Below are positions 17,559 through 26,216 of a stretch of DNA of 42,066 nucleotides, one piece after another (the first letter of the stretch is position 1; the number at the start of each line of letters is the position of its first letter). Under the pieces are notes generated by a model. That model saw nothing but the letters and a program-made list of their open reading frames with translations. It did no database searches and was not told where the DNA came from. The translations under genes and the position numbers were made by a program. The DNA is from Nitrososphaeraceae archaeon (GTDB lineage Archaea; Thermoproteota; Nitrososphaeria; Nitrososphaerales; Nitrososphaeraceae): contig JAICFW010000104.1 of NCBI GenBank assembly GCA_025923455.1, positions 1-42,066 on the forward strand. The letters run 5' to 3'.

Positions 17559-18382
17559 TTTCGGTATACATCAGTTCGTCTATTCGTCAAAAGTGGAAGT
17601 GTTCTTCTTGTGGTATCTATTTTTGAGCAATCAATATCGATAAATTCAATTCCTTCTCGATTTTCCATATCTACTATGGTAGCACCGAATGGATCGACCG
17701 CCATACTATGTCCACAATAAATATTACCAACTTGATTAGGTGCAAGCACATAAACACCGTTTTCTATTGCTCTTGCTTTAACCATAATTTCCCAGTGTTC
17801 TCTCTTCATAAATCCAGCTACCCAAGCTGAGGGTGATACTAGTATATTAGCCCCATTGACGGTTAGAATTCTGGAAATCTCTGGAAATCGCATGTCGTAA
17901 CAGATGAGCAATCCCAGTTTTCCAACGGATGTTTTACTCGGTTTTTCAATAATACTTCCTGCTAGTAACTTTTTAGATTCTTTGAATCCTAACGCATCAT
18001 AAAGATGGACTTTTCTATAAATGGTTTGTAGTTTTCCAAGCTCATTAATTATTACACCTGTATCAAAAACCTTATGATTCTTGTCATTGGTATTAATAAT
18101 TTCATACAACGTTGCGATTACAGTTATTCTGTTTTGTTTAGCCGAATTTGACAATGTTGACACAAAATTACCAGTGATTTTCTCGGCAATTTTGTGCAAT
18201 AATTTTGACTTTTGTTCAGGTGGAGAATATGCCATCTGAAATTCTGGAAAGCAGATTAATCGAGCCTTTTTCTTGGATGCTTCATTTATTAATTTCAGTG
18301 AGTGAGCCAGATTAAGTTCCTTGTCTACAGAAGATTTCATTTGAACTATAGCAGCTTTGAATTTTTTTTTCATCGAGGTCAC
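17525..18382 (-). CDS. Carbon-nitrogen hydrolase (nitrilase/omega-amidase superfamily)
   Basis: 285 aa; ICFPEFQMAYSP (E), YRKVHLYD (K), GLLICYDMRFPEISR (C); 3' end overlaps topA by 34 bp, convergent. Confidence 0.94.
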   Translation of the reverse strand: MTSMKKKFKAAIVQMKSSVDKELNLAHSLKLINEASKKKARLICFPEFQMAYSPPEQKSKLLHKIAEKITGNFVSTLSNSAKQNRITVIATLYEIINTNDKNHKVFDTGVIINELGKLQTIYRKVHLYDALGFKESKKLLAGSIIEKPSKTSVGKLGLLICYDMRFPEISRILTVNGANILVSPSAWVAGFMKREHWEIMVKARAIENGVYVLAPNQVGNIYCGHSMAVDPFGATIVDMENREGIEFIDIDCSKIDTTRRTLPLLTNRRTDVYRNYIDVFGSKLR

Positions 18383-18430
18383 CTTATTTTAAATTAAAAT
18401 TATTGATCGAAAGGTTAGTGAACAAAATGA

Positions 18431-18640
18431 TCAATCCTTTTCGGCGGAATATGCATGTTTCTTGTGCGAATATCCCCTTTCTTCCAAGAATCCCCAATTT
18501 TTACCACATATAACACAGGTAATCCGGTTTTCAATTTTGATTAATTCCAACTCATAGTGGCTACAACGAATTTGGTACTCCTTCTTCATGGAATCCATTT
18601 CTCTCAAAGTGTCTATGTGTCTAACAGAATTTTCCGTCAT
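18431..18640 (-). CDS. Small putative zinc-binding protein
   Basis: 69 aa; CSHYELELIKIENRITCVICGKNW...HKKH Cys/His pattern; ATG start. Confidence 0.6.
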   Translation of the reverse strand: MTENSVRHIDTLREMDSMKKEYQIRCSHYELELIKIENRITCVICGKNWGFLEERGYSHKKHAYSAEKD

Positions 18641-18764
18641 ATACTAGGAATACTTGATTTGATTACTTTTATCTTTCTTTTGATTTTCACGTCTAAACTA
18701 ATTTTGTCTAACCTTTTAAGATAATAAAGCCAATTGCCTCTAGAACCGAGAAAGTTTGATAAAT

Positions 18765-18893
18765 ATGGTTGGGGAAAAATACCATATGAAGAAATGTCCC
18801 ATTTGCGGCTGTACACAACATAGGCTATTTGGCTGTGGTAGTCATTGGCTAAGACACAAAAGATCAAGCAGTGGATCCTGTGTAGAGAAATAA
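18765..18893 (+). CDS. Very small Cys/His-rich putative zinc-finger protein
   Basis: 42 aa by manual translation: MVGEKYHMKKCPICGCTQHRLFGCGSHWLRHKRSSSGSCVEK*; below the ORF-track length cutoff and antisense to the weak 18637..18867 ORF. Confidence 0.5.
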   Translation: MVGEKYHMKKCPICGCTQHRLFGCGSHWLRHKRSSSGSCVEK

Positions 18894-18900
18894 TTTTGAA

Positions 18901-19521
18901 CTATTTTATTTCATATAACGCTATTGATAGTTTTAATGCCATAGTATCATCTGTTTTTTCGGCTAGTGGCAGAATGTATTTTTGAGTCTCTTCCTTATAA
19001 CGCAACGCCTTTTCCTTTTTTCTGTCATTTTTCAAGAAACGGACATTGTCCAAACGGTCAGCTAGTTTAATGAATCTAGGCATCTTTGGACCTTTTGAAA
19101 TATTTTCGAAATAGTTGACAAGTAATTTTTCTCTGTTATCTTCATTGGTTTTTGGTTCGGTTAAGATCCTAATTGTATCATAAATGCTATCACCAAAATT
19201 TGATCTCAAATCCTCAACAACCGCACTATCCTCCTTGCTTTTTTCAATGGCGTCGTGTAGAATTGCTGCACAGATTGTATCTACGTCATGAACCTTTAAT
19301 TCGTCAGATAATATCAGTGCTACCTTCATGGCATGGTTGATGTATGGCTCATGGCTTTCATTTCTAAATATACCCGAATAAGCACTAGCTGCAAAACCAA
19401 AGGCCTTGGTAATCTTGACAACATCGTTAAGATTATCCCCGAATGGTTGAATTAACCTGGAAAAAGCTATCTTTGTAAAATTATTTAAATTCCATTGCAT
19501 TTGACTCAACCAGTTAACCAA
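18901..19521 (-). CDS. HD-domain phosphohydrolase, RelA/SpoT hydrolase-like
   Basis: 206 aa; INHAMKVALILSDELKVHDVDTICAAILHDAIEKS...FGDSIYDTIRILTEPK...RFIKLADRLDNVRFL, SpoT/MESH1-type HD motifs with no synthetase domain. Confidence 0.87.
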   Translation of the reverse strand: MVNWLSQMQWNLNNFTKIAFSRLIQPFGDNLNDVVKITKAFGFAASAYSGIFRNESHEPYINHAMKVALILSDELKVHDVDTICAAILHDAIEKSKEDSAVVEDLRSNFGDSIYDTIRILTEPKTNEDNREKLLVNYFENISKGPKMPRFIKLADRLDNVRFLKNDRKKEKALRYKEETQKYILPLAEKTDDTMALKLSIALYEIK

Positions 19522-19611
19522 TCAATTATTTTTAAATAGTTTCTAAAGTATGCTAAATTTGAATCTACTACTCCATTCTTATTCTTACTGGATTCTGTAC
19601 AAATATGGAAT

Positions 19612-19977
19612 ATGAGCAAGACTGAAACGAATGAACTTGAGTGGTATTTCAGGGACCTTTTATTCAGAAATCATAACAAAGGGATATTACAATTAGAAAT
19701 AGAAAGTATCCCATCTAAAATGGTTGAAACTTATTTTAGATATAGAAATGAAGAATTTGGTCATATTTCTTCGATATTAGAAATAGTACTGGAAAATCTA
19801 GTATCGTCAAAACTCATAGAACGTCTAGATAATTTAGTAAGTATTAGGGATGGAATTTCTCGCTTACAATGTAGTAAATGCTATTACATCTGTTATCTTG
19901 GAAATCTAGAAGTAAAATCTTGTTTGAGATGTCAAAGTAACGAATTGGTTGTCTTCCCAAAAAAACGCTTACCCTGA
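19612..19977 (+). CDS. Hypothetical protein with C-terminal zinc ribbon
   Basis: 121 aa; possible helical/wHTH N-terminus and LQCSKCYYICYLGNLEVKSCLRCQSN. Confidence 0.65.
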   Translation: MSKTETNELEWYFRDLLFRNHNKGILQLEIESIPSKMVETYFRYRNEEFGHISSILEIVLENLVSSKLIERLDNLVSIRDGISRLQCSKCYYICYLGNLEVKSCLRCQSNELVVFPKKRLP

Positions 19978-20088
19978 GTAGCTTGCTACCTTAGAAAATG
20001 GATAAACAGAAAGATGAACCTGACTTTGGCTCGAAGGCATTATTGAAACTCATATATAGAACTTTGGGAAACATTCCTAGTTGAAAAA

Positions 20089-20502
20089 ATGTCTGCTTTA
20101 ACCATAAGGAAGTTTTATGAAGAAATACTTCAGTTCGTAGGAAAGAAAGTTTTGATAGAGACATCTTATGACAAGAATTATAGCGGAACCTTAAGCGCTA
20201 TCGACGAAAGATTAGATACAGTTCTAGAAAATTTAGAAGGTCAAGGAATACTGAGAATTATTATAAATGGAACTTTTGTGAAAGAGATAAAGCTTCTGGA
20301 GAAGCCTTTTGATCTTAAGGGTCTTGCAGATCGTCTATCAAGAGTATTTCCAGGACTAGTAAAAATCAGAGATGACGTCAAGGCGATAATTGTGATGGAT
20401 AAAATTAAGGTAACCGAACATGGCATAGAAGAAGGTTCCGGACTGGCAGCTGATAGGGTAAAGTCAATCTATGATGAATTCGTGAGGGAGTTCAAGAAGT
20501 AG
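20089..20502 (+). CDS. Sm-like (Lsm/SmAP3-type) protein with C-terminal extension
   Basis: 137 aa; KFYEEILQFVGKKVLIETSYDKNYSGTLSAIDERLDTVLENLEGQGILRIIINGTFVKEIKL is Lsm-like, with about 65 extra C-terminal residues; 2-nt gap to tgtA. Confidence 0.78.
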   Translation: MSALTIRKFYEEILQFVGKKVLIETSYDKNYSGTLSAIDERLDTVLENLEGQGILRIIINGTFVKEIKLLEKPFDLKGLADRLSRVFPGLVKIRDDVKAIIVMDKIKVTEHGIEEGSGLAADRVKSIYDEFVREFKK

Positions 20503-20504
20503 AT

Positions 20505-22049
20505 TTGTTATTTGAGGTCAGGTATTCTGACCTAGCAGGAAGGATAGGAAAAATTAAAACCCCTAGTGGGACTTTTGAAACTCCTGCCTTTATACCTGTT
20601 ATCCATCCTGTTTCACAATCTGTAGATATAGATTTTTTAAAGAAATTAGGTTTTGAGGCCGTTATTACAAATGCGTATATCACGTTAAAGAAATATGGTA
20701 ATCTTGCACGAGAAAAGGGTATTCATGAAATAATAAATTTTGATGGCCCAATAATGACAGATTCAGGTGGCTACCAAGTGCTGGAATATGGTTCTATTGA
20801 GCCAGAGCCTTCGTATATTGCTCAATTTGAAAACGATATTAAAAGTGATATCTGTGTACCTCTTGACAAGCCAACTGGATATGGACTGAGGTATGATGTA
20901 GCAGAAAAGTATGTTAACGAGACTATAAAAAATTCCCAAGAAACTTTGAATCTTATCAAGAGTAACAATGAAAGAAACTCTGTTTGGGTAGGTCCGGTGC
21001 AGGGAGCAGAACATCTAGATTTGGTAAAAAGATCAGCTGGACAACTTGATGAAATGGGTTATGAGATGTTGGCTCTTGGAAGTCCAGTGCAATTGCTAGA
21101 ATCATACGAATTTGCGATTTTGGCGGAAATGATAGCAGCTCTTAAATCAAAGGTTATGTCGAAGCCTATTCATCTCTTCGGAGCAGGACATCCTTTAACG
21201 ATACCATTAGCAGTAGCATTAGGATGTGATACTTTTGATTCTGCTTCCTACGTACTATATGCAAGAGATAACAGATACATGCATGCAAACGGTACTTCAA
21301 GATTGGATAAACTGTCATATCTTTCATGTCAATGCCCAATTTGCATCAATATGACAGTTAAGGAATTTGTTGAACTAGAATATGAAGAAAGAATTGACAA
21401 ATTAGCCAAACATAATCTTTATGTATTGAGGGGAGAGGTCTTGTCTGTAAAACAGGCTATCATGGAAGGAAGACTGTGGGAATATGTCGGGCAAAAGGCA
21501 CGTGCTCATCCCAAATTAATGGAGGCCTTTAAACTATTTCTCAATTACAAGTATTTAGAAGATGGTACTCCGGTGTTCAAGAAAAAAGCGATATTTTTTA
21601 TAGAAACAATCGATCAATATCGACCAGAGGCATCTAGAATAAGAAAGGTCTTTGATTCATTTAGGACAAATAAGAAAAAAATAATTCTATTTCCGGACAC
21701 ACAGGTTTCCCCATTTTATGCTTCTCATGAGTATCATAAACTGTCCAGTAAATTTTCAGACTATCAGATTTGTGCTTATAATCCGTTTATTGGTATCATC
21801 CCGGCTGAAATTTCGGATATCTATCCAGCTGCTCATAACCTTATTTCAAAGAAAAAATTAAACATTCATAGTGTGAAAGACTATCCTACTTTTGTTAGCT
21901 CTTTTGAAAAATTTCTTTCACATAGTTATTTTGATGATGTCATAGTAGTTGCTGATGAATTCATGCAGGGAATAGTTCATCAAACTAATTTAGAATTTAA
22001 GAATCTAAGGATTATTGAATATAACGATGACGTAATTGAACAGATTTAA
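20505..22049 (+). CDS. tgtA: tRNA-guanine(15) transglycosylase (archaeosine TGT)
   Basis: 514 aa; TPSGTFETPAFIPVIHP, IMTDSGGYQVLEYG, HLFGAGHPLTIPLAVALGCDTFDSASY, C-x-C-x2-C zinc site (LSCQCPICI). TTG start. Confidence 0.95.
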   Translation: MLFEVRYSDLAGRIGKIKTPSGTFETPAFIPVIHPVSQSVDIDFLKKLGFEAVITNAYITLKKYGNLAREKGIHEIINFDGPIMTDSGGYQVLEYGSIEPEPSYIAQFENDIKSDICVPLDKPTGYGLRYDVAEKYVNETIKNSQETLNLIKSNNERNSVWVGPVQGAEHLDLVKRSAGQLDEMGYEMLALGSPVQLLESYEFAILAEMIAALKSKVMSKPIHLFGAGHPLTIPLAVALGCDTFDSASYVLYARDNRYMHANGTSRLDKLSYLSCQCPICINMTVKEFVELEYEERIDKLAKHNLYVLRGEVLSVKQAIMEGRLWEYVGQKARAHPKLMEAFKLFLNYKYLEDGTPVFKKKAIFFIETIDQYRPEASRIRKVFDSFRTNKKKIILFPDTQVSPFYASHEYHKLSSKFSDYQICAYNPFIGIIPAEISDIYPAAHNLISKKKLNIHSVKDYPTFVSSFEKFLSHSYFDDVIVVADEFMQGIVHQTNLEFKNLRIIEYNDDVIEQI

Positions 22050-22131
22050 TCATCAAATTCCTCTAGACCACCACTTAATTTTCATTTAGTTTTTGCTTAA
22101 ATATGAGAAATAAATATGATAATTAATAAAA

Positions 22132-22539
22132 TTGGGAATTGACTATGAGTTCATTTATGGTTTTAGTGAGGAATTACTAAATCTAGATAGTTCCCTTCGT
22201 TGGATTGGTATTTCAAACAAGTATGGCGTCTTAATCAATGTAGAACAGCGAGAGGGGTTAAAACCATTAATGTCAGAAGAGGAGAGCGAGGAATATGCGG
22301 CTGCTGCCGTGTCAAGGTACAGGACAAGGGTTAAATTTCAATCTAAAATTGGAAAACTAAATTATGCTGTTGGAAGATACGAAAATGTAACTAGGATTAC
22401 TGTTCCCATAAGTAACGACTATTTTCTCCTGCTAACAATTGATAAGGAGAAAAACTATGATGACCTTATCAATAAGATGATAATTCCATTTATTGCCAAG
22501 AACAGGAACAAATTTCATTTTGAGGATACAAATGATTGA
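22132..22539 (+). CDS. Conserved-looking small protein of unknown function (possibly DUF6659-like)
   Basis: 135 aa; DSSLRWIGISNKYGVLINVEQREGLKPLMSEEESEEYAAAAVSRYRTRVKFQSKIGKLNYAVGRY; TTG start. Confidence 0.65.
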   Translation: MGIDYEFIYGFSEELLNLDSSLRWIGISNKYGVLINVEQREGLKPLMSEEESEEYAAAAVSRYRTRVKFQSKIGKLNYAVGRYENVTRITVPISNDYFLLLTIDKEKNYDDLINKMIIPFIAKNRNKFHFEDTND

Positions 22540-22576
22540 TTCTATCTAGTTCTCGTTATTCTCAACACTTTAAAAA

Positions 22577-23923
22577 TTAGGGTTTAATGTCATCCACAAA
22601 TCTCTTGTAAATTGACAGGGCTTCATCCTCGTTCTTTGCTCCAACGATTGTAGCCGCACCACTTGTCATGAAGCTTATTAAAAGATTGTCAGAACTACTG
22701 CTCATGATAGTTAATCCTAGTTCTCCTTTTGTCTTAATCGCGTATCCCATTCGTTCCGCGTTCTTTTCAATACCTAAAAGGTTTAGTGATGATGAGATAT
22801 GCGCAGGTGTAACAGTGTACGTTCTTTTTCCACGGTTACGACCGCATAACTCTTCAATTATCAATTGCTTTGTTTCCAGTTCATCTCTGTCAATTCTTTT
22901 TATTCCGCACGAAGGACACTCTTCTTGTCTAAATACCGTAATCTTTTCTAATGACAGATCGTTTAAGTCTACATACATGAGCTTATTTTCTAGTGTTGGT
23001 TTCTCACCCAGAATTATCTTGACTACCTCTGAAACTTGAATACCACCGACCAGATACAAAATAGATGGATGAACCCCTTCAGTACTACATGTTGGCATAT
23101 CATCTTCCGCTAGGGCAGGAAAGATGCATCTAAGACATGCGGTTTTATTTGGAATTATGGTACATACTGAACCCAACATGCCCAAAGCCCCAGCGTAGAT
23201 GAGAGGTATATTCAATTTAATGCATGCATCATTTAGCGCATATCTAGCATCTATGCTATCCAATGCATCCACGACGATATCATATCCACTAATTATGCTT
23301 TCGGCAGTATACTTGGTAATTGAATTAGGAAGAGCTTCGATCTCGACACTCGAATTGATTTTTTCAAGTCTTTCTTTTGCTGCCTCAACTTTTACTTTAC
23401 CCAGATCATTTTCTGTGTAAAGATGCTGTCTATGCAGGTTCGAAATCTCTATGATATCTCTGTCTACTATCTTTAATTTTCCAACACCCATTGCAGTCAG
23501 TTGTGTAGCGACAGGATTGCCGATGCCTCCAACTCCAACAACGCATACTTTTGCCTTTCTAAGTTTTTCCAATCCTATGAATCCTATTTCTTCTAGCATT
23601 ATCTGTCTAGAGTATCTTTGTAAGTCCTCGTTCTTTAATTCAGAACCTCCTGCTACTGCTGGAAGAATATAAATGGAATCACCACTATTAAGTTTGGTTG
23701 CCATGCCATCATTACTAAACCGCATATTTTTTCCGTTGATGTAAACGTTAATTAAAGATCGTGGTTTTCCGTTCAAATCCAAAACTTTACGTTTAAAATC
23801 TTCTCCTAGTTGTTCTGTTATTTTAGTAAATGCATCTTGTAAATCTGTGGCGTCTAAAGTAATCTTCTTTTCTCCAGTACCCTTCGTAAGAACAGATGGA
23901 ATTATAAATTCAATATTTGTCAT
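22577..23923 (-). CDS. Fused MoaD/ThiS-like beta-grasp + E1 (MoeB/ThiF/HesA) adenylyltransferase
   Basis: 448 aa; N-terminal Ub-like domain ending SIYILPAVAGGS, then RYSRQIMLEEIGFIGLEKLRKAKVCVVGVGGIGNPVATQL, NLHRQHLY, CLRCIFP...MPTCSTEGV...CPSCG, and about 80 extra C-terminal residues. Confidence 0.93.
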   Translation of the reverse strand: MTNIEFIIPSVLTKGTGEKKITLDATDLQDAFTKITEQLGEDFKRKVLDLNGKPRSLINVYINGKNMRFSNDGMATKLNSGDSIYILPAVAGGSELKNEDLQRYSRQIMLEEIGFIGLEKLRKAKVCVVGVGGIGNPVATQLTAMGVGKLKIVDRDIIEISNLHRQHLYTENDLGKVKVEAAKERLEKINSSVEIEALPNSITKYTAESIISGYDIVVDALDSIDARYALNDACIKLNIPLIYAGALGMLGSVCTIIPNKTACLRCIFPALAEDDMPTCSTEGVHPSILYLVGGIQVSEVVKIILGEKPTLENKLMYVDLNDLSLEKITVFRQEECPSCGIKRIDRDELETKQLIIEELCGRNRGKRTYTVTPAHISSSLNLLGIEKNAERMGYAIKTKGELGLTIMSSSSDNLLISFMTSGAATIVGAKNEDEALSIYKRFVDDIKP

Positions 23924-23940
23924 TTTGTATTCATTATCTC

Positions 23941-25167
23941 CTATGTTATCATTGCTGACACAGTTTGGATATCTGGCTTGACTACATCAAGTTTGGGCAA
24001 TGCACTCATAATTGCTTCTGTGGATTTCAATCCATTACCAGTAACATAACATACTACTTTTTCATCTCGTTCTATAAATCCATCATCAACTAGTTTCTTC
24101 AATACAGCAACAGACACACCACCTGCAGGTTCCGTAAAAATACCTTCAGTTTTAGCTAGTGTCAAGATTCCTTCCACAATTTCGTTATCGCTAGCTTCTT
24201 CAGCAATACCACCGTATTGTTTCAATCTTCTCAACACATAAACGCCGTCACCAGGATCCCCAATTGCTAAACTTTTTGCTATAGTATCTGGTCTTTCTAC
24301 AGGAACAATTTCACCAGTTTTATTCTTAAAAGCATCAACTATGGGGGCACAGCCATGTGGTTGTGCAGCTGTAACTTTTAGATTTGAAATGTCATCAACA
24401 AGTCCTAGTTCATGTAACTCCTCAAATCCTTTACAAATCGCATTTAGCATAGCGCCACTACCTACTGGTATGATTAGATGATCTGGAACTTGCCAGTTAA
24501 GTTGTTCGGCTACTTCAAATGCTAAAGTCTTAGAACCTTCCACGTAGTATGGTCTCATATTAATATTAACAATACCTATACCCTTTGAATCGCCTATTAT
24601 TGACGCCACTCTATTGGCATCGTCATATGTTCCTTCAACTGCGACAAATTTAGCACCGTAAGATAATGCCTGTGCAATCTTTACTTTTTCGATATCCGAT
24701 GGTGCAAAAATATAACATGGCAAATGTGCTTTAGCAGCGTGCGCAGCTGTTGCCGAAGCTAAGTTTCCAGTTGATGCACATCCTACTGCCTTGAGCTTGA
24801 TTTCTCTGGATTTTGAAATCGCCACACCGGCAGGTCTATCTTTAAATGAAAAAGTTGGATTTACAGAATCGTTTTTTATAAACAGATTCTTAAGATTCCC
24901 CATACGAGTCCCAAGATCCTCAGCATGTTGCAGAGGCGTGAACCCAGCATGAATATTTACGATACTGCTTTTGTCGGCAATTGGTAAGAGCTCAAAGTAA
25001 CGCCAATATGTCTTATCCTGTCTGGATGTGAAGGTGTCTCTGCTTAAATCCGCAGGAACATCATAAACAACGTCGAGAGGTCCAAAGCACTCTTCACATA
25101 TGTACTTGAATACGGGTGTATATTCAGCACCGCATTCTCTACATTTTAGAAATCGAATAGAACCCAT
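23941..25167 (-). CDS. thrC: Threonine synthase
   Basis: 408 aa; N-terminal CRECGAEYTPVFKYICEECFGPLDVVYD, NDSVNPTFSFKDRPAGVAIS (PLP Lys), ASTGNLASATAAHAAKA, PVGSGAMLNAI. Confidence 0.95.
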   Translation of the reverse strand: MGSIRFLKCRECGAEYTPVFKYICEECFGPLDVVYDVPADLSRDTFTSRQDKTYWRYFELLPIADKSSIVNIHAGFTPLQHAEDLGTRMGNLKNLFIKNDSVNPTFSFKDRPAGVAISKSREIKLKAVGCASTGNLASATAAHAAKAHLPCYIFAPSDIEKVKIAQALSYGAKFVAVEGTYDDANRVASIIGDSKGIGIVNINMRPYYVEGSKTLAFEVAEQLNWQVPDHLIIPVGSGAMLNAICKGFEELHELGLVDDISNLKVTAAQPHGCAPIVDAFKNKTGEIVPVERPDTIAKSLAIGDPGDGVYVLRRLKQYGGIAEEASDNEIVEGILTLAKTEGIFTEPAGGVSVAVLKKLVDDGFIERDEKVVCYVTGNGLKSTEAIMSALPKLDVVKPDIQTVSAMIT

Positions 25168-25344
25168 GTATACTCAGCTATCAACGATTTTGTAGTAATA
25201 AATATCACTAATAGTAATTTTAGTATTACTTAATTTTTTCACTTCAAAAATTTTATAAGTAATAAATATGATTCAGATCAAAAATCGCAATTATTTAGAA
25301 TACGATATAATTATTATAGGTTTAGGAAAAATAACTTGTCAAAT

Positions 25345-25692
25345 TTAATGAGGGTAGAGTCTGTTGTGGAAGCATGTTCTATTTCCCGTATGACACGCAG
25401 GATTTTTAGAGTCCACCAAATATATGAGCGAATCGTGATCACAATCAACCAGAATATCTTCGACCTCTTGAGTATTTCCAGACTCTTCCCCTTTCATCCA
25501 GAGTTTGTTACGAGAGACACTCCAGAACCACGCATTACCTGTCTTGACTGTATTTTCTATTGCAATTCTATTGGCGTACGCCAGCATCAAAATATCCTTA
25601 GTTTTAATATCTTGCACTACCACCGGTATGAGTCCATCCCTCTTTACAAAATCCAACTTATCTATGAATTCATCATGAATCTTGACTAGCAA
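25345..25692 (-). CDS. hisI: Phosphoribosyl-AMP cyclohydrolase
   Basis: 115 aa; LIPVVVQDIKTKDILMLAYANRIAIENTVKTGNAWFWSVSRNKLWMKGEESGNTQEVEDILVDCDHDSL. Confidence 0.96.
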   Translation of the reverse strand: MLVKIHDEFIDKLDFVKRDGLIPVVVQDIKTKDILMLAYANRIAIENTVKTGNAWFWSVSRNKLWMKGEESGNTQEVEDILVDCDHDSLIYLVDSKNPACHTGNRTCFHNRLYPH

Positions 25693-25933
25693 TCGATCTT
25701 AACCCAAGGATAGGTTTACTATAATACCGAATATAAGTCTAGTACTCCACAGGATCGAATTGAAATATCGGTTCTGCATGTCTTTCAAATCAATCTAATT
25801 TTTATTGATAATGAAGGAGAAATCCGTAGTAATATTTGGTAAAGTTATTCATGCCATTGATTAACATCTGTTAAATCGAGTTTCTTAGACTTAGGGAACT
25901 ATGCTGAACTACTATTTTGTCTATCGTTAAAAA

Positions 25934-26080
25934 CTAATAATATAATCTGGAATTTTCCATGTAATTGAACTTATCCTCAGAAGTGATTATAGCTTTATGG
26001 CATTTCTCGCAAAGAAAGTATTCAGAGCTTGCAGGTAATTCTTTTCCACACACACTGCAAAATCTCTTCAATATATTCAC
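25934..26080 (-). CDS. Very small zinc-ribbon protein
   Basis: 48 aa by manual translation from GTG: (M)NILKRFCSVCGKELPASSEYFLCEKCHKAIITSEDKFNYMENSRLYY*; two CxxC pairs; an in-frame TAG just upstream limits the start. Confidence 0.55.
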   Translation of the reverse strand: MNILKRFCSVCGKELPASSEYFLCEKCHKAIITSEDKFNYMENSRLYY

Positions 26081-26216
26081 ATTCGAAGCCTAATCTATAA
26101 AGTATGCGCCTTTCAGTAACATGTTTTACCTCAAATAAGCGATGGATTAACCTTTTCTTGTCTAGTCCGAAATTTCATATCAACAAAAAAATCTGGAAAT
26201 GAAAAAAAATCAGATA

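Noticed and set aside
18637-18867. 76-aa minus ORF
   Set aside because: No family-like features and opposite to a better Cys-rich ORF (18765..18893); likely spurious.
25336-25689. 117-aa + strand ORF
   Set aside because: Almost perfectly antisense to hisI, which is unambiguous.
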